Source: Hypholoma sublateritium FD-334 SS-4
Lineage: Eukaryota; Basidiomycota; Agaricomycetes; Agaricales; Strophariaceae
Direction of reading: 5' to 3'
NCBI GenBank assembly: GCA_000827495.1
Contig: KN817596.1
Location: forward strand, 36,942 to 100,941
DNA length: 64,000 bases
In this document: in pieces, positions 34,248 to 45,617 of the stretch
Layout: every line of letters begins with the position of its first letter
Position numbering within the stretch: the stretch's first letter is position 1
The notes under the pieces: model-generated
Database searches by the model: none
What the model was told of the DNA's origin: nothing
What the model saw: only the letters and a program-made list of their open reading frames with translations
Translations under genes and position numbers: made by a program

Positions 34248-34635
34248 ATACTGATGCGTTGTTGATTGAAAATGAATATTTACAAAGCTATCTAGCTACT
34301 TACCTTGATATTTTGTTACAGGCTTCAGACACAAATAAATGACAACGCCAACATCTGGCACTTAGTCGGATTTGCGAATACAGACAGGGCGAGCGGAAGT
34401 TCGATTAGGCCAATGTATGCTCAAGCGCACAATCTCATTCAACAAAACTGTTACATGCTCTTCGGAAATTACTTGGTTAAAGCGACGGAAAAAGAAACAA
34501 GGACCGCCAGTTAACGTTGGGATGATGTGGAAATTGGATTCTATGTAGAAGTAATTATTTAATCGATGGTGTAAGTCGGGAAGTAGTAATATGTACCTTT
34601 GCTGCGCACGTCAGGCAGTCCTTCCGGATTTCGCT
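34248..34635. other. Convergent intergenic region
   Basis: 3' ends of the amidohydrolase (plus) and the DUF3472 gene (minus) face each other here. AT-rich; no gene seen. Confidence 0.5.
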
Positions 34636-35817
34636 TTATGAGGTCGGGAGGGTGTTCACGTTGACTGTCGGTTGTTGACCGGTAGCCGGGCGGTTGAAGG
34701 TCTGGTTGAGTGGTACATAGTCAGGGAAGAAGCCACAGTTGCGAAGGTAGAAGCGACCGCTCTCCACGCCCCCAGCATAGTCCATGCGTTGTGCGTTATT
34801 TGCAGTGTTGTCGCCGGTGAAGCGGCCTGTGGTGAGCTCGGACCAGGTGCCGTTGACATTGCGCGCCCACTGGTTATTGTACAGCACCCGCCGGCCGACA
34901 TAGCCTCTGGTGTCGAGGAAATTCTCGAGGAATGAATGCGTTCCGGACTGATATGCAGTGGTGGCGGGACGCTTCCAGGTGGCAAGGTAGCGCCAAGTAT
35001 TCAACTCGGGCGCGAAGAACCACGCCGAGTAGAGCGTGCTACCGGCACCATCGGGACGAATGCGGGTGATGAACTTGTAGGTGTTACCGGCCACCCAGTT
35101 GAATACGAGGTATGCCTGCCCTCCGGTACCTTCACCACCGAAGCTGTTGTCGACGACTCCCGCGCCCTTGCTTACGAGTGTGGTCTTCTGACCGTTATCT
35201 GCGTCCCAGACGGAAAAAAGAATCCAGCGATCGTTGTCTCTGACTTGAATGCCGGAGTATCCACCGTTGAAGCCCGCGACCATGAAGTACGAACCGACGG
35301 CATCCTCTCCAACTGGAACGGTCACTTCGTTGTAGAAATATTCGGTGTTGGCCGGGACGGTGTAGTTCATGTGAACCGATGGGCCGCGGCGAGACCAGTA
35401 ATAATTTGCTGCGTCGTTGGCGAAGTTCAGCGCGGTGGCGGTGGTCACGTTCAAGCCCGACACATCACCAAAAAATGCACCGTCCTTGGATACGCCCTGT
35501 AGGTCGACCTTCACATAGCCGGGAGCGGTGACACTGATGGTACCGACAGGATAGGTTTTGGGGGTGGTGCCCGCGAGATTGATGGTGAACGCGGTGCCGT
35601 TGACGGTGACTCTGACGGTGCTGTTATTACTGCCCGCGAGGTAAGCGTTCAGCCCAACCGTCAAAGAGCCGGCGGAGGCCATGCGAAAGTATATGCTGGT
35701 GATGGTGTTCGCGTTGTTCCAATTGGCGAGGCCATTGCTGTTGATGACTTCGACTGTTCCTGGAGGCACGGTCGTGATAAAACCATTACCTGCCAAGGCC
35801 ACAGTCTTTGTCGACAT
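34636..35817 (-). CDS. DUF3472 / DUF5077-type protein (393 aa), intronless
   Basis: One uninterrupted frame from ATG at 35817. The N-terminal 120 residues are a beta-rich region resembling DUF5077 (VALAGNGFITT, SIYFRMASAGSLTVGL, PGYVKVDLQG). The C-terminal 250 residues resemble DUF3472: YFYNEVTVP, GSYFMVAGFNGGYSGIQVR, ILFSVWDA, GGEGTGGQAYLVFNW and FLENF. These domains are found together in bacterial and some fungal proteins and are thought to bind carbohydrate or polymer; function is not established. There is no signal peptide, unlike many bacterial members. The lack of introns is striking next to 12- and 17-exon neighbours and fits gain by horizontal transfer or retroposition, though single-exon members in other fungi would explain it too. 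A TATA-like CTTTTATAGC lies near 35,880 upstream of the gene. Confidence 0.8.
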   Translation of the reverse strand: MSTKTVALAGNGFITTVPPGTVEVINSNGLANWNNANTITSIYFRMASAGSLTVGLNAYLAGSNNSTVRVTVNGTAFTINLAGTTPKTYPVGTISVTAPGYVKVDLQGVSKDGAFFGDVSGLNVTTATALNFANDAANYYWSRRGPSVHMNYTVPANTEYFYNEVTVPVGEDAVGSYFMVAGFNGGYSGIQVRDNDRWILFSVWDADNGQKTTLVSKGAGVVDNSFGGEGTGGQAYLVFNWVAGNTYKFITRIRPDGAGSTLYSAWFFAPELNTWRYLATWKRPATTAYQSGTHSFLENFLDTRGYVGRRVLYNNQWARNVNGTWSELTTGRFTGDNTANNAQRMDYAGGVESGRFYLRNCGFFPDYVPLNQTFNRPATGQQPTVNVNTLPTS

Positions 35818-36886
35818 TGTAGTGAGTGCTGAGAGGTGTTGATAGTTGCGATATGGTCCACCAGTCGTTTGAAAGAGCCACTTTTATAGCAGAGGAAAAA
35901 GAAAAATATCCAATGATTTCTTATGGGACAGTACCCTTTTTACACCTTTCCCAGCATCAATTAATTGTGTTCGCTGCGTCGACTTCGAATTATCCCATGA
36001 CACCCTTCATCGGGAAGATACTAACGATCATGTGGTAATAGGTTCAATTAGGCTCTACAGGACGATCAGAGGTATGGAATTCGAAGGTGCAACTTCACAT
36101 GAAAATGTCGCCCTATATGCGGTAACCTGGCTACACCCGGGTACACCTGGGAATTGAATATTGACCGCCTATTCTTGGTACACTCAGCGATTGGGCGCCT
36201 ATCAAGCGCCTAGGTCAAATATGGTGTTTGCTGGTGCTGAACAAGTTGTACGTCCTCGTTTGATGTATTTCAACGTCAAGACATGGTGTTCAAAGCTTGG
36301 AGCTTGTGTTGTGAAGCGGATCTAACAGAGAAGTTTTAATTAAGATCCATCCCTTTCAGTCCTAAAATATCTGGAAGAAAAGAACCATGCCTTTAAATGT
36401 CAGCTACAAGTCGGCTATTTTCTCTTCCGATAGGAACAGGTCATAAGAGCAGGCATAAACGGTGGGCGGACGGACATTTAATTTCGTGTCTAAACGGCTT
36501 TCGGCCGTTCGGAGGACTGTTTCTTGGAACCGCAAACAAATACATATTGGTCGCCCAGAGCTTCGTTAATTTACGACGTTGGGGCCAAATGGGCAATATT
36601 ATTCCTCGTTCAACTTTCCAAAAACTTTCAGTTCTATTGTCCTTCCACTTCACCCTCAAGGCTTCACGTTCCGCTGAGCGCCAGGGCTTTACAGCAGATT
36701 ATGATATCTCCTTTTTTCCCCACAACTCAAAAAGACAGTCCTCGTTAAATTTGAATAATAACGCTCAATTAATGTCCGGCCCATTAGTAGCTGCGAGTTT
36801 GAGTCAGTCCTCACTCAGCATCTGCGTTCGGAATCCTCCAGGGCCAACAGGGCGGGTGTATTTATATCCGATTCAGACGGTCCGGC
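35818..36886. other. Divergent promoter region
   Basis: 1.07 kb between the start of the DUF3472 gene (minus) and the alpha/beta hydrolase (plus). A frame at 36,397-36,927 has no domain support. It should carry both promoters. Confidence 0.4.
36859..36867 (+). promoter_or_regulatory. TATA box of the alpha/beta hydrolase
   Basis: TATTTATAT. Transcription starting about 30 nt downstream would leave out the ATG at 36,887 and favour the in-frame ATG at 36,986. Confidence 0.45.
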
Positions 36887-38858
36887 ATGTGCACAGCTTT
36901 TACCTCCTTCCACGATGCAACCAATGATGCTGGCGCTCATCCAACGGTATCCAACGCTCCTCTATCTTTGTTTCCACATTTCTCAATGATTGGCAATGGT
37001 CCAGTCGATTATGCCGCCATTCGACTGAGCATAACAGGTCTGCGCGCAGTGGCCCCAGCCAGCATCGCCTATCTGGCAGCTTGCATGCTCAAACATAGTT
37101 GGTTTTATTTACCTGTCGGCCTCCTTGCGGCTTCAGAAGCCGCGTTTTACCTCTTCGTCTACCTTCCTAGGCACTCACGTCTTCAGGCGGTGAGCTTCTC
37201 TTGTCATGCCAGGTGTTCATAACATGTTTACGCGGACTCAGCCCCCGCGAAAAGCGCCGCTGCGGCTGACATCTGCCCAGCGAAAGGCCCTTTTCGATAG
37301 ATGTGTCGCTGCAGAGAGTCATGGGGCCCCCACAAGCTTACCGTATCCCAGAGGCTGGTTTCTACCGAATGAAACGCCACCGCGAAGGGAGGATGTAGTT
37401 GACTGGTTGCTTTGGGCGCTCTTCTCGACGTCCAGAGAACAGACAAACATTGAAGAGCATCAGGAGGAGATCACGGGCTACATCGAATGCATCGAAAGGC
37501 TTTTGGGAACACCACTGAAACCCGGACGATCCAATTCTGCAGAACTGCGCAGCATGAGGATCACCCTGGACCCCGTGAAGATGTTACACAGGCCGTTGTT
37601 GTGGTACTTTGTGAGTTGTTTTTAACTATCATATCATGTGCATTGTAACCGGATCTCAGGTTGTTGCGTTAGTTGATACGTATACGTCGATAATCTTGAC
37701 GAGCTTAGGCTTCAAACATTATACACCAAGAGATGCGCAGTGGCGACGCACGTTTCCCCCCAGGCCCGTGCTCTACCTTCTTTCTCGCAACGCGCCAAAT
37801 GGAGCTGTTACCCCCTACTGGCTTCGCCCTCACACTTCAAGCTCGGAACATCCTCTAGTATTTCTGCACGGCATCGGGGTGCGTGTAAATACGAATTTCA
37901 AGACCAATCCACTCAGCTGTACATTTAGATTGGCCTATATCCATATATCCCATTTCTCCGCTCGCTTATATCCGCAGGTCCCACTGCTGGCATTCTTCTC
38001 CCGGAGATGATGTCCATCTGCATGCACATGACCCCGCGCTCTGTCCCGCCGCGCGAAGAGATGCTAACGTCTCTGAACTTGATTCTGGAGTCCCTGCGTG
38101 CGACCGGCGACACCACTGATTCACGACAGCCCCTCCTTACTGGAGCTGGATGGGACAGCATCGTACTCAGCGCGCACTCGTACGGGACATTTGTCGCGGG
38201 GTGGATCATTCGCGAGGGTACCGCGTCCGGCGCGCAGGCCAGCGGACTGAATGCAAAGATTGCACATCTCGTCCTCGTCGACCCTATCCCAATCCTGCTA
38301 TCCAATCCCACTGTGGCGCATAACTTCCTATACCGGTCACCGTCGACTGTGTGCCCGTATCGCCTCGGTAGCACGCCCACTGTCGAGGATGCTGCCTCCC
38401 CGCCGCGGCGCGCGTGGTACTCGGCCCCCGCGGCGTGGCAATTATGGTACTTCGCGTCGCGCGATGCAGACGTCGCCCACACGCTGTTCCGCTCCTTTTT
38501 CTGGGCAGAGGGCGGCTTGTGGCGTGAGGATGTTGACGAGTGGATCGATGGCGGGCGGAGTGTCGCGGTCGTATTGGGCGGGAAGGACCAGATCGTACCT
38601 GCGGAAGCGGTGCGCCGATATCTTTCCGGCGAGGCGGGCTCCGTGGCTCACTGGGTTCGGCCGGGTGGTTCCCATGCCGAGGCGCCCTCGATGGTGGGTG
38701 GTTATATGAGCCGGAGTCAGGCGAGCTCGACACGCGTATATCCTCGAGGAAAGCTCGAGGTGCTGTTCAATCCCGTGCTGGACCACGCGGTCATTTTCGA
38801 CGAAGCGCGATGGACAGTACCGCTGATAGAAGTAGTGCGGCGGTACATTGGCGATTGA
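36887..38858 (+). CDS. Alpha/beta hydrolase with membrane-spanning N-terminus (up to 606 aa)
   Basis: Four exons: 36887-37189, 37242-37610, 37660-37878, 37929-38858, all introns phase 0 (49-52 nt). N-terminal hydrophobic segments (SIAYLAACML; FYLPVGLLAASEAAFYLFVY) predict one or two membrane spans. A helical region of about 140 residues precedes the hydrolase fold. The fold shows the oxyanion strand PLVFLHGIGIGLYPYIPFL, nucleophile elbow HSYGTFVAGW (Ser), acid strand VVLGGKDQIV (Asp) and a late His (GGSHAE or LDHAVIF). The substrate is probably a lipid or ester, but this is not determinable here. The fourth exon starts after TTTAG at 37,928; a later AG at 37,978 would destroy the GLYPYIPFL motif. 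Start uncertain: the TATA box position favours 36,986, which would shorten the protein by 33 residues. A short upstream frame overlaps that start. Confidence 0.85.
36915..36989 (+). promoter_or_regulatory. Upstream open reading frame overlapping the likely start
   Basis: A 24-codon frame starts at 36,915 and its stop TGA (36,987-36,989) overlaps the in-frame ATG of the hydrolase at 36,986 as ATGA. If transcription starts at the TATA-predicted site this is the first ATG of the mRNA, so the hydrolase would be translated by leaky scanning or reinitiation. Confidence 0.4.
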
Positions 38859-39564
38859 CGAGCATTCTACATACCCAGTAGAAATTTAGAACGGCAGGGA
38901 CCGTATGATGCCTCCTTTTCTTTCGTGTTTTGGATCTGAGGACACTCAATGTCAACACCCATTAGATAAATGGGAATGTATTTATTCTCCATTATCATAA
39001 GCTAGGCGATAGCATGAAGGCGAGCCGCCACCATAGTTCAAGCTGAATTTCTAGGCTCGCAATATTCTCAAAATATGAATTCTATTCCAGGCTTCGAGCC
39101 AAATTTTCCATAAAGGCCAGAGCGAAAAACAGGTAACTTTCAGCGATTTCGGACCAGAGACTTTGGCGTGCTTTCTGAGGTTCTTAGTTGCCTCGACTAC
39201 CTAGAATTGTACCACAAGTCTGGATGGTGAAGCGAGTCTCAGGCTCGTCCTCGGCCCACCGCAGGTTGCGTACACTTGGCGAATACTTTAACTATCATTT
39301 TGCTATCATTGTGGGTCCTTTATCTATGGGATTTTTAGTTCCTCGAAGAACGGATGTTTCAACGTACGGAAGAGGCAGACGCAAGGCGGACAAGTAAGAA
39401 TTGAAGTTCGCCGGTAACGTTTTAGTTGCGTTTTAGTCATGCGAAGTTGCCACACTCAGTGTTACATCATATGCTATTTATATATAGGTTCGACTCAGAT
39501 GCCTGACTGCCGGCCTCCTGCTTCCTCCCAACATTACATCGACGGTGACGCTTTCCATTCAGAC
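38859..39564. other. Intergenic region, P450 promoter
   Basis: AT-rich. Contains the TATA box of the P450 and no supported gene. Confidence 0.45.
39475..39486 (+). promoter_or_regulatory. TATA box of the cytochrome P450
   Basis: TATTTATATATA, 79 nt upstream of the chosen ATG at 39,565. An in-frame ATG at 39,499 is only 13 nt from the box and is therefore probably upstream of the transcription start. Confidence 0.55.
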
Positions 39565-42155
39565 ATGAACACTGTTGTGGCAGCCCTGGTCCTATGCCTC
39601 GTCGCTGCGCCGTTCCTCTTTCGGGCGCTTTCCGCGTCTCAAGCCGCGAACTTACCCCCAGGACCCCGCCCACGGTTGCTAGGTGCTCAGAGCGCCGTGT
39701 CTAGTGTACCTCTCTGGAACCGGTTTCATGCGCTGCGAAAACAATATGGTCCGTTCAAAAATTTGATGCTCTTGTGGCCTAATGGTTAGTCATGTCTTGT
39801 CTCCAGGCCACGTAGCATCCGTGTACCAGGGCAAGACCGTCGTCGTAGGTGGGAAGCCTCTAATGGGCTATATACTGGTGCACTTTTGACCCTACGCTCA
39901 GTCTTGGGGACCATCAAGGCAGCGACGGATCTCCTCGAGAAGCGCGGTAGTATCTACTCGAGCAGGCCACGCAACATTATGGCGTGGGTGTGCACTCTAA
40001 TGACACGTCCATACGCGAAGTTAATCGTGACGGTGATTTATACTATATAGAGGCGAGATCCTGTCAGGTGGTATGCGCGGCCTGGGGATGCCATACGGAG
40101 CACGCTGGCGGAGTTGGCGATCGGTGCGGCGCAGTGTCTTCCTTCTCTAGTGTTGAGCGCGTTGTGCTGATGTCAGGCGTTCTGTGGCTACTAGCTTATG
40201 CACGCGGGGATGAGCGGCGAGGCATCGCAGAGGTTCAAACCCCTTCAGACCGTTGAGGCGGCGGTTCTCATGCGCGACCTACTCAAGGAGGACTTGCCAA
40301 TGGCGCGCTATTCGCATTTTCGGCGGTGCGTCCCCGCAGGCTCACGCACAGCAGGGTGGCTGTTTGCGTTGCCTAACCTGTGTTCGTATACCCGTGGAGA
40401 TATTTCTTCTTACTGTCTGTTGGAATTAGGTTTTCTGTGTCGATCGCGTTCTGCATAAGCTATGGGCGGCGGATCGCGTCGCTGCAGGATCCGATGGTGC
40501 TCGCACAGCAGCAGGTCGACGAATGTGCGCCAGTCTCTCAAGTCTTTGTTGCTGATCGCGTCTTGCTAAATTATCATTTGGATGGTACTTTCAGGTTATA
40601 TCAGGTATGTCACTGCTTTCCCGAGAATTCCATGAAAAATTGTTAATTGGAGCGTCGTCGGGGTGTAGATATAGGTGAGTGGCGTCTGGCCGGTCGCAGA
40701 GTCGATTACTAGACTGATTCATTGCGTTGACTGTGGCATCTTTGTCGACGCTCAGCACTCAAGGACAATATATCGTCGAAGCCGTATGTATCTGTTTGAA
40801 GAATCCTACTCATTTCCTATGCTTATGACATGACCTTAGTGGCCAATTTTATTAAAGCTCCCAGTAAGATGCCCATGCGGCCTCTCATATGCGTTACCTA
40901 ATCGCCTACAATTTTACAAAAAATCCTACAGCGATTCTTGCAATGGTTCCGGTGGGAGCCCGAGGCACAGAAAGCAAGCGATGAGAAGCTGTATTTGTCT
41001 CTCATGGAGAATGTGCGGGAAGATATGAGAGAAGGCGTCGCCCAACCTTCCATTGCTCAGCGCGGTCTTGAGAAACAGGCAGATTTCGGACTGAGCGACC
41101 TGGAGACGGCTTACGCTTTGTCGGCGCCATTTAGTGCGGGGGTCACCACTGTACGTTCTATCTCTTCTGTTAGGGTTCGTTGAAACCAGAACTAACTTGG
41201 CTGGGCGATGCAGGTGACGTCGACTCTCGATGTGTTTGTTTGTAGGTCATCCACGCTCAGATTTTGTCTCTCCGGCTGTAGGCTAATTTATTTCAGTGGC
41301 TATGTTGCATTACCCCGACACAATGCGGAAAGCGCAAGCAGAGATCGACGCTGTGGTGGGATCCAGTCGCATGCCGGACTTCGACGACGCGGACGCGCTG
41401 CCGTACGTGCGCGCGCTAATCAGCGAGGTGATGCGGTGCGTCCATGCGCCATCTGCTGCTTATATTGCCTAACTCTGCGCCTATCTGTTTAACATGAACC
41501 CTACAACCAGATGGCGGCCCATCGCGCCCCTCGGAGTGCCACACAGCGTCATCGCGGATGACACATACGAAACCATGCATATCCCGAAGGGAAGCATGGT
41601 AGTTGCGAACTTGTAGTGCGTCTTGTTCAACCTGCTTAAGCGTGATTTCCCTCCCGACATCCCAAACTGCGAATTTCAGTACCATGAGCAAGGACGAAGA
41701 GGTGATACCGCATGCCTTATGCACTTAATTCTCTCGCTTATAAGCTTCCTTCCAGCTATTCCCCTCCCCCGAGGTGTTTGATCCGGAGCGCTATCTCGCC
41801 GCTGGCCCGCACTCGACCTTTTACTTTGGTTTTGGGCGGCGCATCTGCCCCGGAATGCACGTCGCGCAGAACTCGCTTTTTATCATCGTATCTCGGTAAG
41901 TCTGATATCTTCCGCCTCCTTTATGTTGCAAAAAAGGATAACTCACCGCGTAGGATGCTCTGGGCGTTCGACATCGCGCCGATGTGCGACCCGGCGGGGA
42001 AGCCTGTACTCCCGCTTGTGGATGACTTTATTGGCGGATTGGTGATTCGTCCGTCGCCCTTTGTATATGATCTCAATGCGAGGTCGGAGGAGAAGAAAGA
42101 ACTCATCATGACGGCGGCAAAGGAAGCGGAGGTTCATGCGGCGGCGTGGCAGTAA
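39565..42155 (+). CDS. Cytochrome P450 monooxygenase (508 aa, about 17 exons)
   Basis: Exons: 39565-39748, 39807-39848, 39902-39983, 40051-40123, 40195-40325, 40430-40524, 40595-40604, 40669-40674, 40756-40783, 40840-40863, 40932-41150, 41214-41241, 41297-41435, 41511-41612, 41680-41701, 41756-41895, 41954-42155. The sum, 508 residues, is normal for a P450. Landmarks in order: N-terminal ER anchor ([17 protein letters not shown]), proline hinge [11 protein letters not shown], helix-C-like RWRSWRS, I-helix [10 protein letters not shown]-helix EVMR (ExxR), FDPERYL (PERF region) and the heme loop [10 protein letters not shown] with the cysteine ligand. It resembles the large Agaricomycete P450 clans that oxidise secondary metabolites or xenobiotics; substrate unknown. 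The 10- and 6-nt exons (40,595 and 40,669) are provisional; the 24-nt exon (WPILLKLP) is well supported by family likeness. A reductase partner is needed and is not in this window. Confidence 0.87.
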
Positions 42156-42437
42156 ATTCTGAACAGGCTCGCATTCAAAGGTCCTATATAATAACCCGAG
42201 ACAAGCCAATCATCATAATGTAAGATCGAAGAGAACTGTAGTGTTGTATGTAAATTCTCTGTCCAGTGTAATCCAGCGCATGTTTGGCGGGTGTCCAACT
42301 ACATCAAGTCCAACTGGCGTCCAACTCTGTAGCCTTTCTGCCTAAAAATAGACAGCGGCCAGATCAGGCCAGAACACGTTGATGATGACATAGTACTGTG
42401 AGGTTAAATAATCTTCTCACGCCTAATTCTTCCCTTT

Positions 42438-43509
42438 ATGTTTCTTCGACGTGGCCTAGTTTGGCTTCAAAGCCAGGTCGCCACCGCTGCCCGTAATTTC
42501 CTCCTCAGCGTCCTCGCCGCTGGACCCATACCTAAACATGTTGGCTTCGTAATGGATGGAAATCGGCGTTATGCGCGCAGGAAACACCAGGCCGTGCAGC
42601 AAGGGCACAGCGAAGGCTTTGTAGCGCTACGACGAGTGAGTCCTCTGGTGTCTCTGCGAGCGGCGTGAAGGTATCTCGCTAACGCGCTCCGAAGACGCTG
42701 GAGATTTGCTTACGACTTAACATTCGATGCGTGTCTGCATATGCGTTCTCGTCAGAGAACTTCAAACGGTCGGCGGTGGAGGTGTCGGCACTGATGCAAC
42801 TCGCAGAGGAGAAGCTTGTTGAGCTGTGCAACCATGGGTGGGTCCGTTTTGAGATTTGGCGTTGCGTAGAAATTGACGTCAAGGTACAGCGATCTGCTCA
42901 ATGAGTATGGTGTCCGACTGAACGTCGTTGGCAGGACAGAGCTATTACCTGAATCTGTACAGAAAGCCATTCGTCAAGCAGAACACTTGACGCGTCATAA
43001 TAAGCGGTACGTGTTTTACGTTCTCATTACAAAGTCTTATTAGTGATAGGCCCGCTTTAGTTCCATTCTAAACTTATGTATGTCATATACTTCGCGTGAA
43101 GAGATGACGCTTGCTATGGAGACTTGTGTGCGCGATGCGACCGCCCAAAGCTACGAAGACTCGTATGTGGTCTCGTTCTTCATAATCTCCATCAAATATT
43201 CAGCATTACTAGATATATCACGGAAAAGGAGATCAATTCGCAACTCGGTATTTCATTGGGAGGAAGTCCGCCTCTTGACATCCTTGTTCGAACGAGTGGT
43301 GTCAAACGACTGAGTGATTTTATGCTCTGGCAGGTGCGCACCTCAGGGGCTGCAGTTCCAAATCTATTCTCATTGATATCCTTCAGTGTTCTGAAGATAC
43401 ACAGCTTCAGTTTTCCCCCGCCTACTGGCCTGACTTCGGGCTCTTTGACTTCGTCCCTGTCATATTGGATTATCAACGTAGGATGATGACGAAGAGACTC
43501 TACGCATAG
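42438..43509 (+). CDS. cis-Prenyltransferase, dehydrodolichyl diphosphate synthase type (269 aa)
   Basis: Six exons: 42438-42635, 42695-42837, 42884-43006, 43061-43162, 43213-43333, 43387-43509; introns 46-59 nt, phases agree. It elongates farnesyl diphosphate with isopentenyl diphosphate in cis to make dolichol precursors for glycosylation, at the ER. Family signatures: [15 protein letters not shown] with the catalytic Asp, [37 protein letters not shown] and the end [19 protein letters not shown]. The N-terminus is hydrophobic/amphipathic, as in Rer2/DHDDS. In yeast and humans the enzyme works with a Nus1/NgBR partner, not seen here. It starts 282 bp after the P450. No disruption seen. Confidence 0.9.
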
Positions 43510-44496
43510 TCCAGTATGAACTCATCCGTTCTGTAAATTATTATTATCCACGACTTCGTCCCACTAATAAAATGCTCGATGAAGCACCTCTCCATTCTTT
43601 TTTTGCCATCGAAAATGGAAGCAGAGACAGGTCATCGGTGTGGGTATGATGCCGGGATGACAAAATTTTCAGGTCTATCATCACCTGGCGTCTGTACGGG
43701 CGCTGGGAGAGCGGTATTCTCAAAGAAGATTTATCTGTCTGATTCAACAATGTCCGTGAGTCTTACTTGCGATTCTCAGAAAAGCTTTGTAATTTGAAAA
43801 GAGGGATGTTGGAACGCTTTTTGGAGGCGTTAGAGCGTATTGCTTCAAAGGTCATAGTGAAGCAAATTGAATTACTGAGATATTTTCTTTCTTTTATCAG
43901 GTAGGAGTGCGTGGCCTTTTTCCGTAACTTGTGTTCCAAAAGTAATCGCGGGCTGATGGCATTGGCATGCGCTTTGATTTCGACTTGGCATATTGGAAGC
44001 GAATTCCCTGCAGATCTAAGGCGAACCGTTCACCTCGGACCTGCTTGTAAGTGGATATTATCTTAGTTATTTTGCATTCTGACCAGTATCTTCTATAGGA
44101 ATACCCAATCGTCTATGTCAAAAGTACGGATATTTCAATGCAAACATACCAGTGAACCCAGAACATTGACTACACAGGAACGAGTCAGATAATACGGTGG
44201 TAACAGTACAGCGATAACCCCGATCCTTACGTCATTCAATAGAGTGATGTCGATGTACTGTCTGATACGATGCGCTGTGGGACGATCGAATACTTGACAG
44301 GCACCTTGTATTGGTTCTACAGCGAGTGAAAGGAAAAGGCGAGCGCTTGCTCACAAAGTAATATATATATCAACCAGACCCTGACTCCGCCACAGGAAAA
44401 TTCGGCAGCGCCCAGTCCCATTCTAACGTACGTGCATTTCTGCTTTTTAGTTCGATCGCCCTGCTGAGGTTCACACCGCTCGAGCAGCACTCCACG
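43510..44496. other. No confident gene; promoter of second F-box gene
   Basis: Scattered short frames without domains. A TATATATAT string lies near 44,361-44,370, about 130 bp upstream of the F-box start. Confidence 0.35.
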
Positions 44497-45617
44497 ATGC
44501 CCGACACCCCCACCGTCCCCGTGGAGCTCCTCCACAATATCTTCGCCAACATTAAGGACTCCCGAACGCTCTGTATGCTAGCCTTGGTTTGCAAAGTATT
44601 CCACTTCGAGGCGGAGAGGGTCTTATACCATGCCCCGCGTGATATTACACCCAAGAGGCATGTACAGCTCCTAACCTCTCTCAAACACAACTTCAGACTG
44701 GCACACTTCGTCAAAAGCTATAGCGTGCCGCCTTTGGCTGGCAGGCTACGCACAATCTACTGGAAACTCTTCACGGCATGCCTTCCGCTCATGGTCAACC
44801 TAACGCAACTGTCCGTCCTCGCTCTCGGGAGCGACATGAACGTGATCCCAATGCACACGCTGACTTTCCAGCTTGAGAGCCTCAGTTGGATTCAGATGGA
44901 TATTGAAGCAAACGCCCAGTTCGTCCCGTGGTTGGAGACACAAAACGCTTTGAAACACCTGCGGTGGATCCACAGAGGGCGTGTCATGGTTTCTCGAACC
45001 GCACTTCCCCACCTCAGAATCTTGGAAGGCAATCTACACGTTGTCGAGGCCCTTCTTCCGGGCCGTCAAATACAACGCCTGCACTGGCTGTCTGATCTCG
45101 CTCACGGTGAGCTCGACGTCCAGGCCCGCATACCAAGGCTGTTCTCAGGGCTTCAGAACCTGCGATCTCTGACTTTCGACGTTCAACGCAACATAGTCGA
45201 ATACAACGTCATCGGGAGCAGCCTTGTTTCGCTTGATTTCCTGGAACTTGTAGGATACGATGATCGCAACCAAGTGGGTCTCATTTTTGTTTGAGTCGAC
45301 TGTTGTTAACGCGAAATGAATAGGACATACCGCTCGTGATACCGCCCCGCTTAAAGACTCTCGTGCTTTCATTCGTGGCACATCTTGGAGACAACAGGCC
45401 AAGCACTATCCTGGATACTCTCAAAGCGCGATCAGACACAGTCGCTGGGTATTTCTTAAAGGGTGACAGTCTTTTTCGGGTTGACATTGGCCATAGCCGC
45501 GGCACGAAGAACGAGATCTGGTATGAGCGTTGGGAAAATGGTGTGCGGAAAAAAGAATTGGTTTCCTCCGATGATGTTCTTGACTCATCCAGGCACTTCT
45601 TGACCACCATATACTAA
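44497..45617 (+). CDS. F-box protein (356 aa), paralogue of the 19.6-kb gene
   Basis: Exons 44497-45273 and 45324-45617, 50-nt phase-0 intron at the same place as in the paralogue. F-box at residues about 6-42 (VPVELLHNIFANI, LCMLALVCKVFHFEAERVLY). The body aligns with the minus-strand gene at 19.6-20.7 kb through KSYSVPPLAGR, LSWIQMD, LKHLRWIHRG, LEGNLHVVEALLPGR and LEFVG-like LDFLELVG. After the intron, IPPRLKTLVLSF matches LPPTLRILVFSL and the closing YERWENGVRKK matches YERWEQGVRNR. The role is inferred to be substrate adaptor of an SCF ubiquitin ligase. The two copies lie 24 kb apart on opposite strands. Confidence 0.85.

Noticed and set aside
39565..42155. P450 as a pseudogene
   Set aside because: The apparent break at 40.5-40.9 kb is removed by small exons in consistent phase, and all catalytic motifs and total length are normal.
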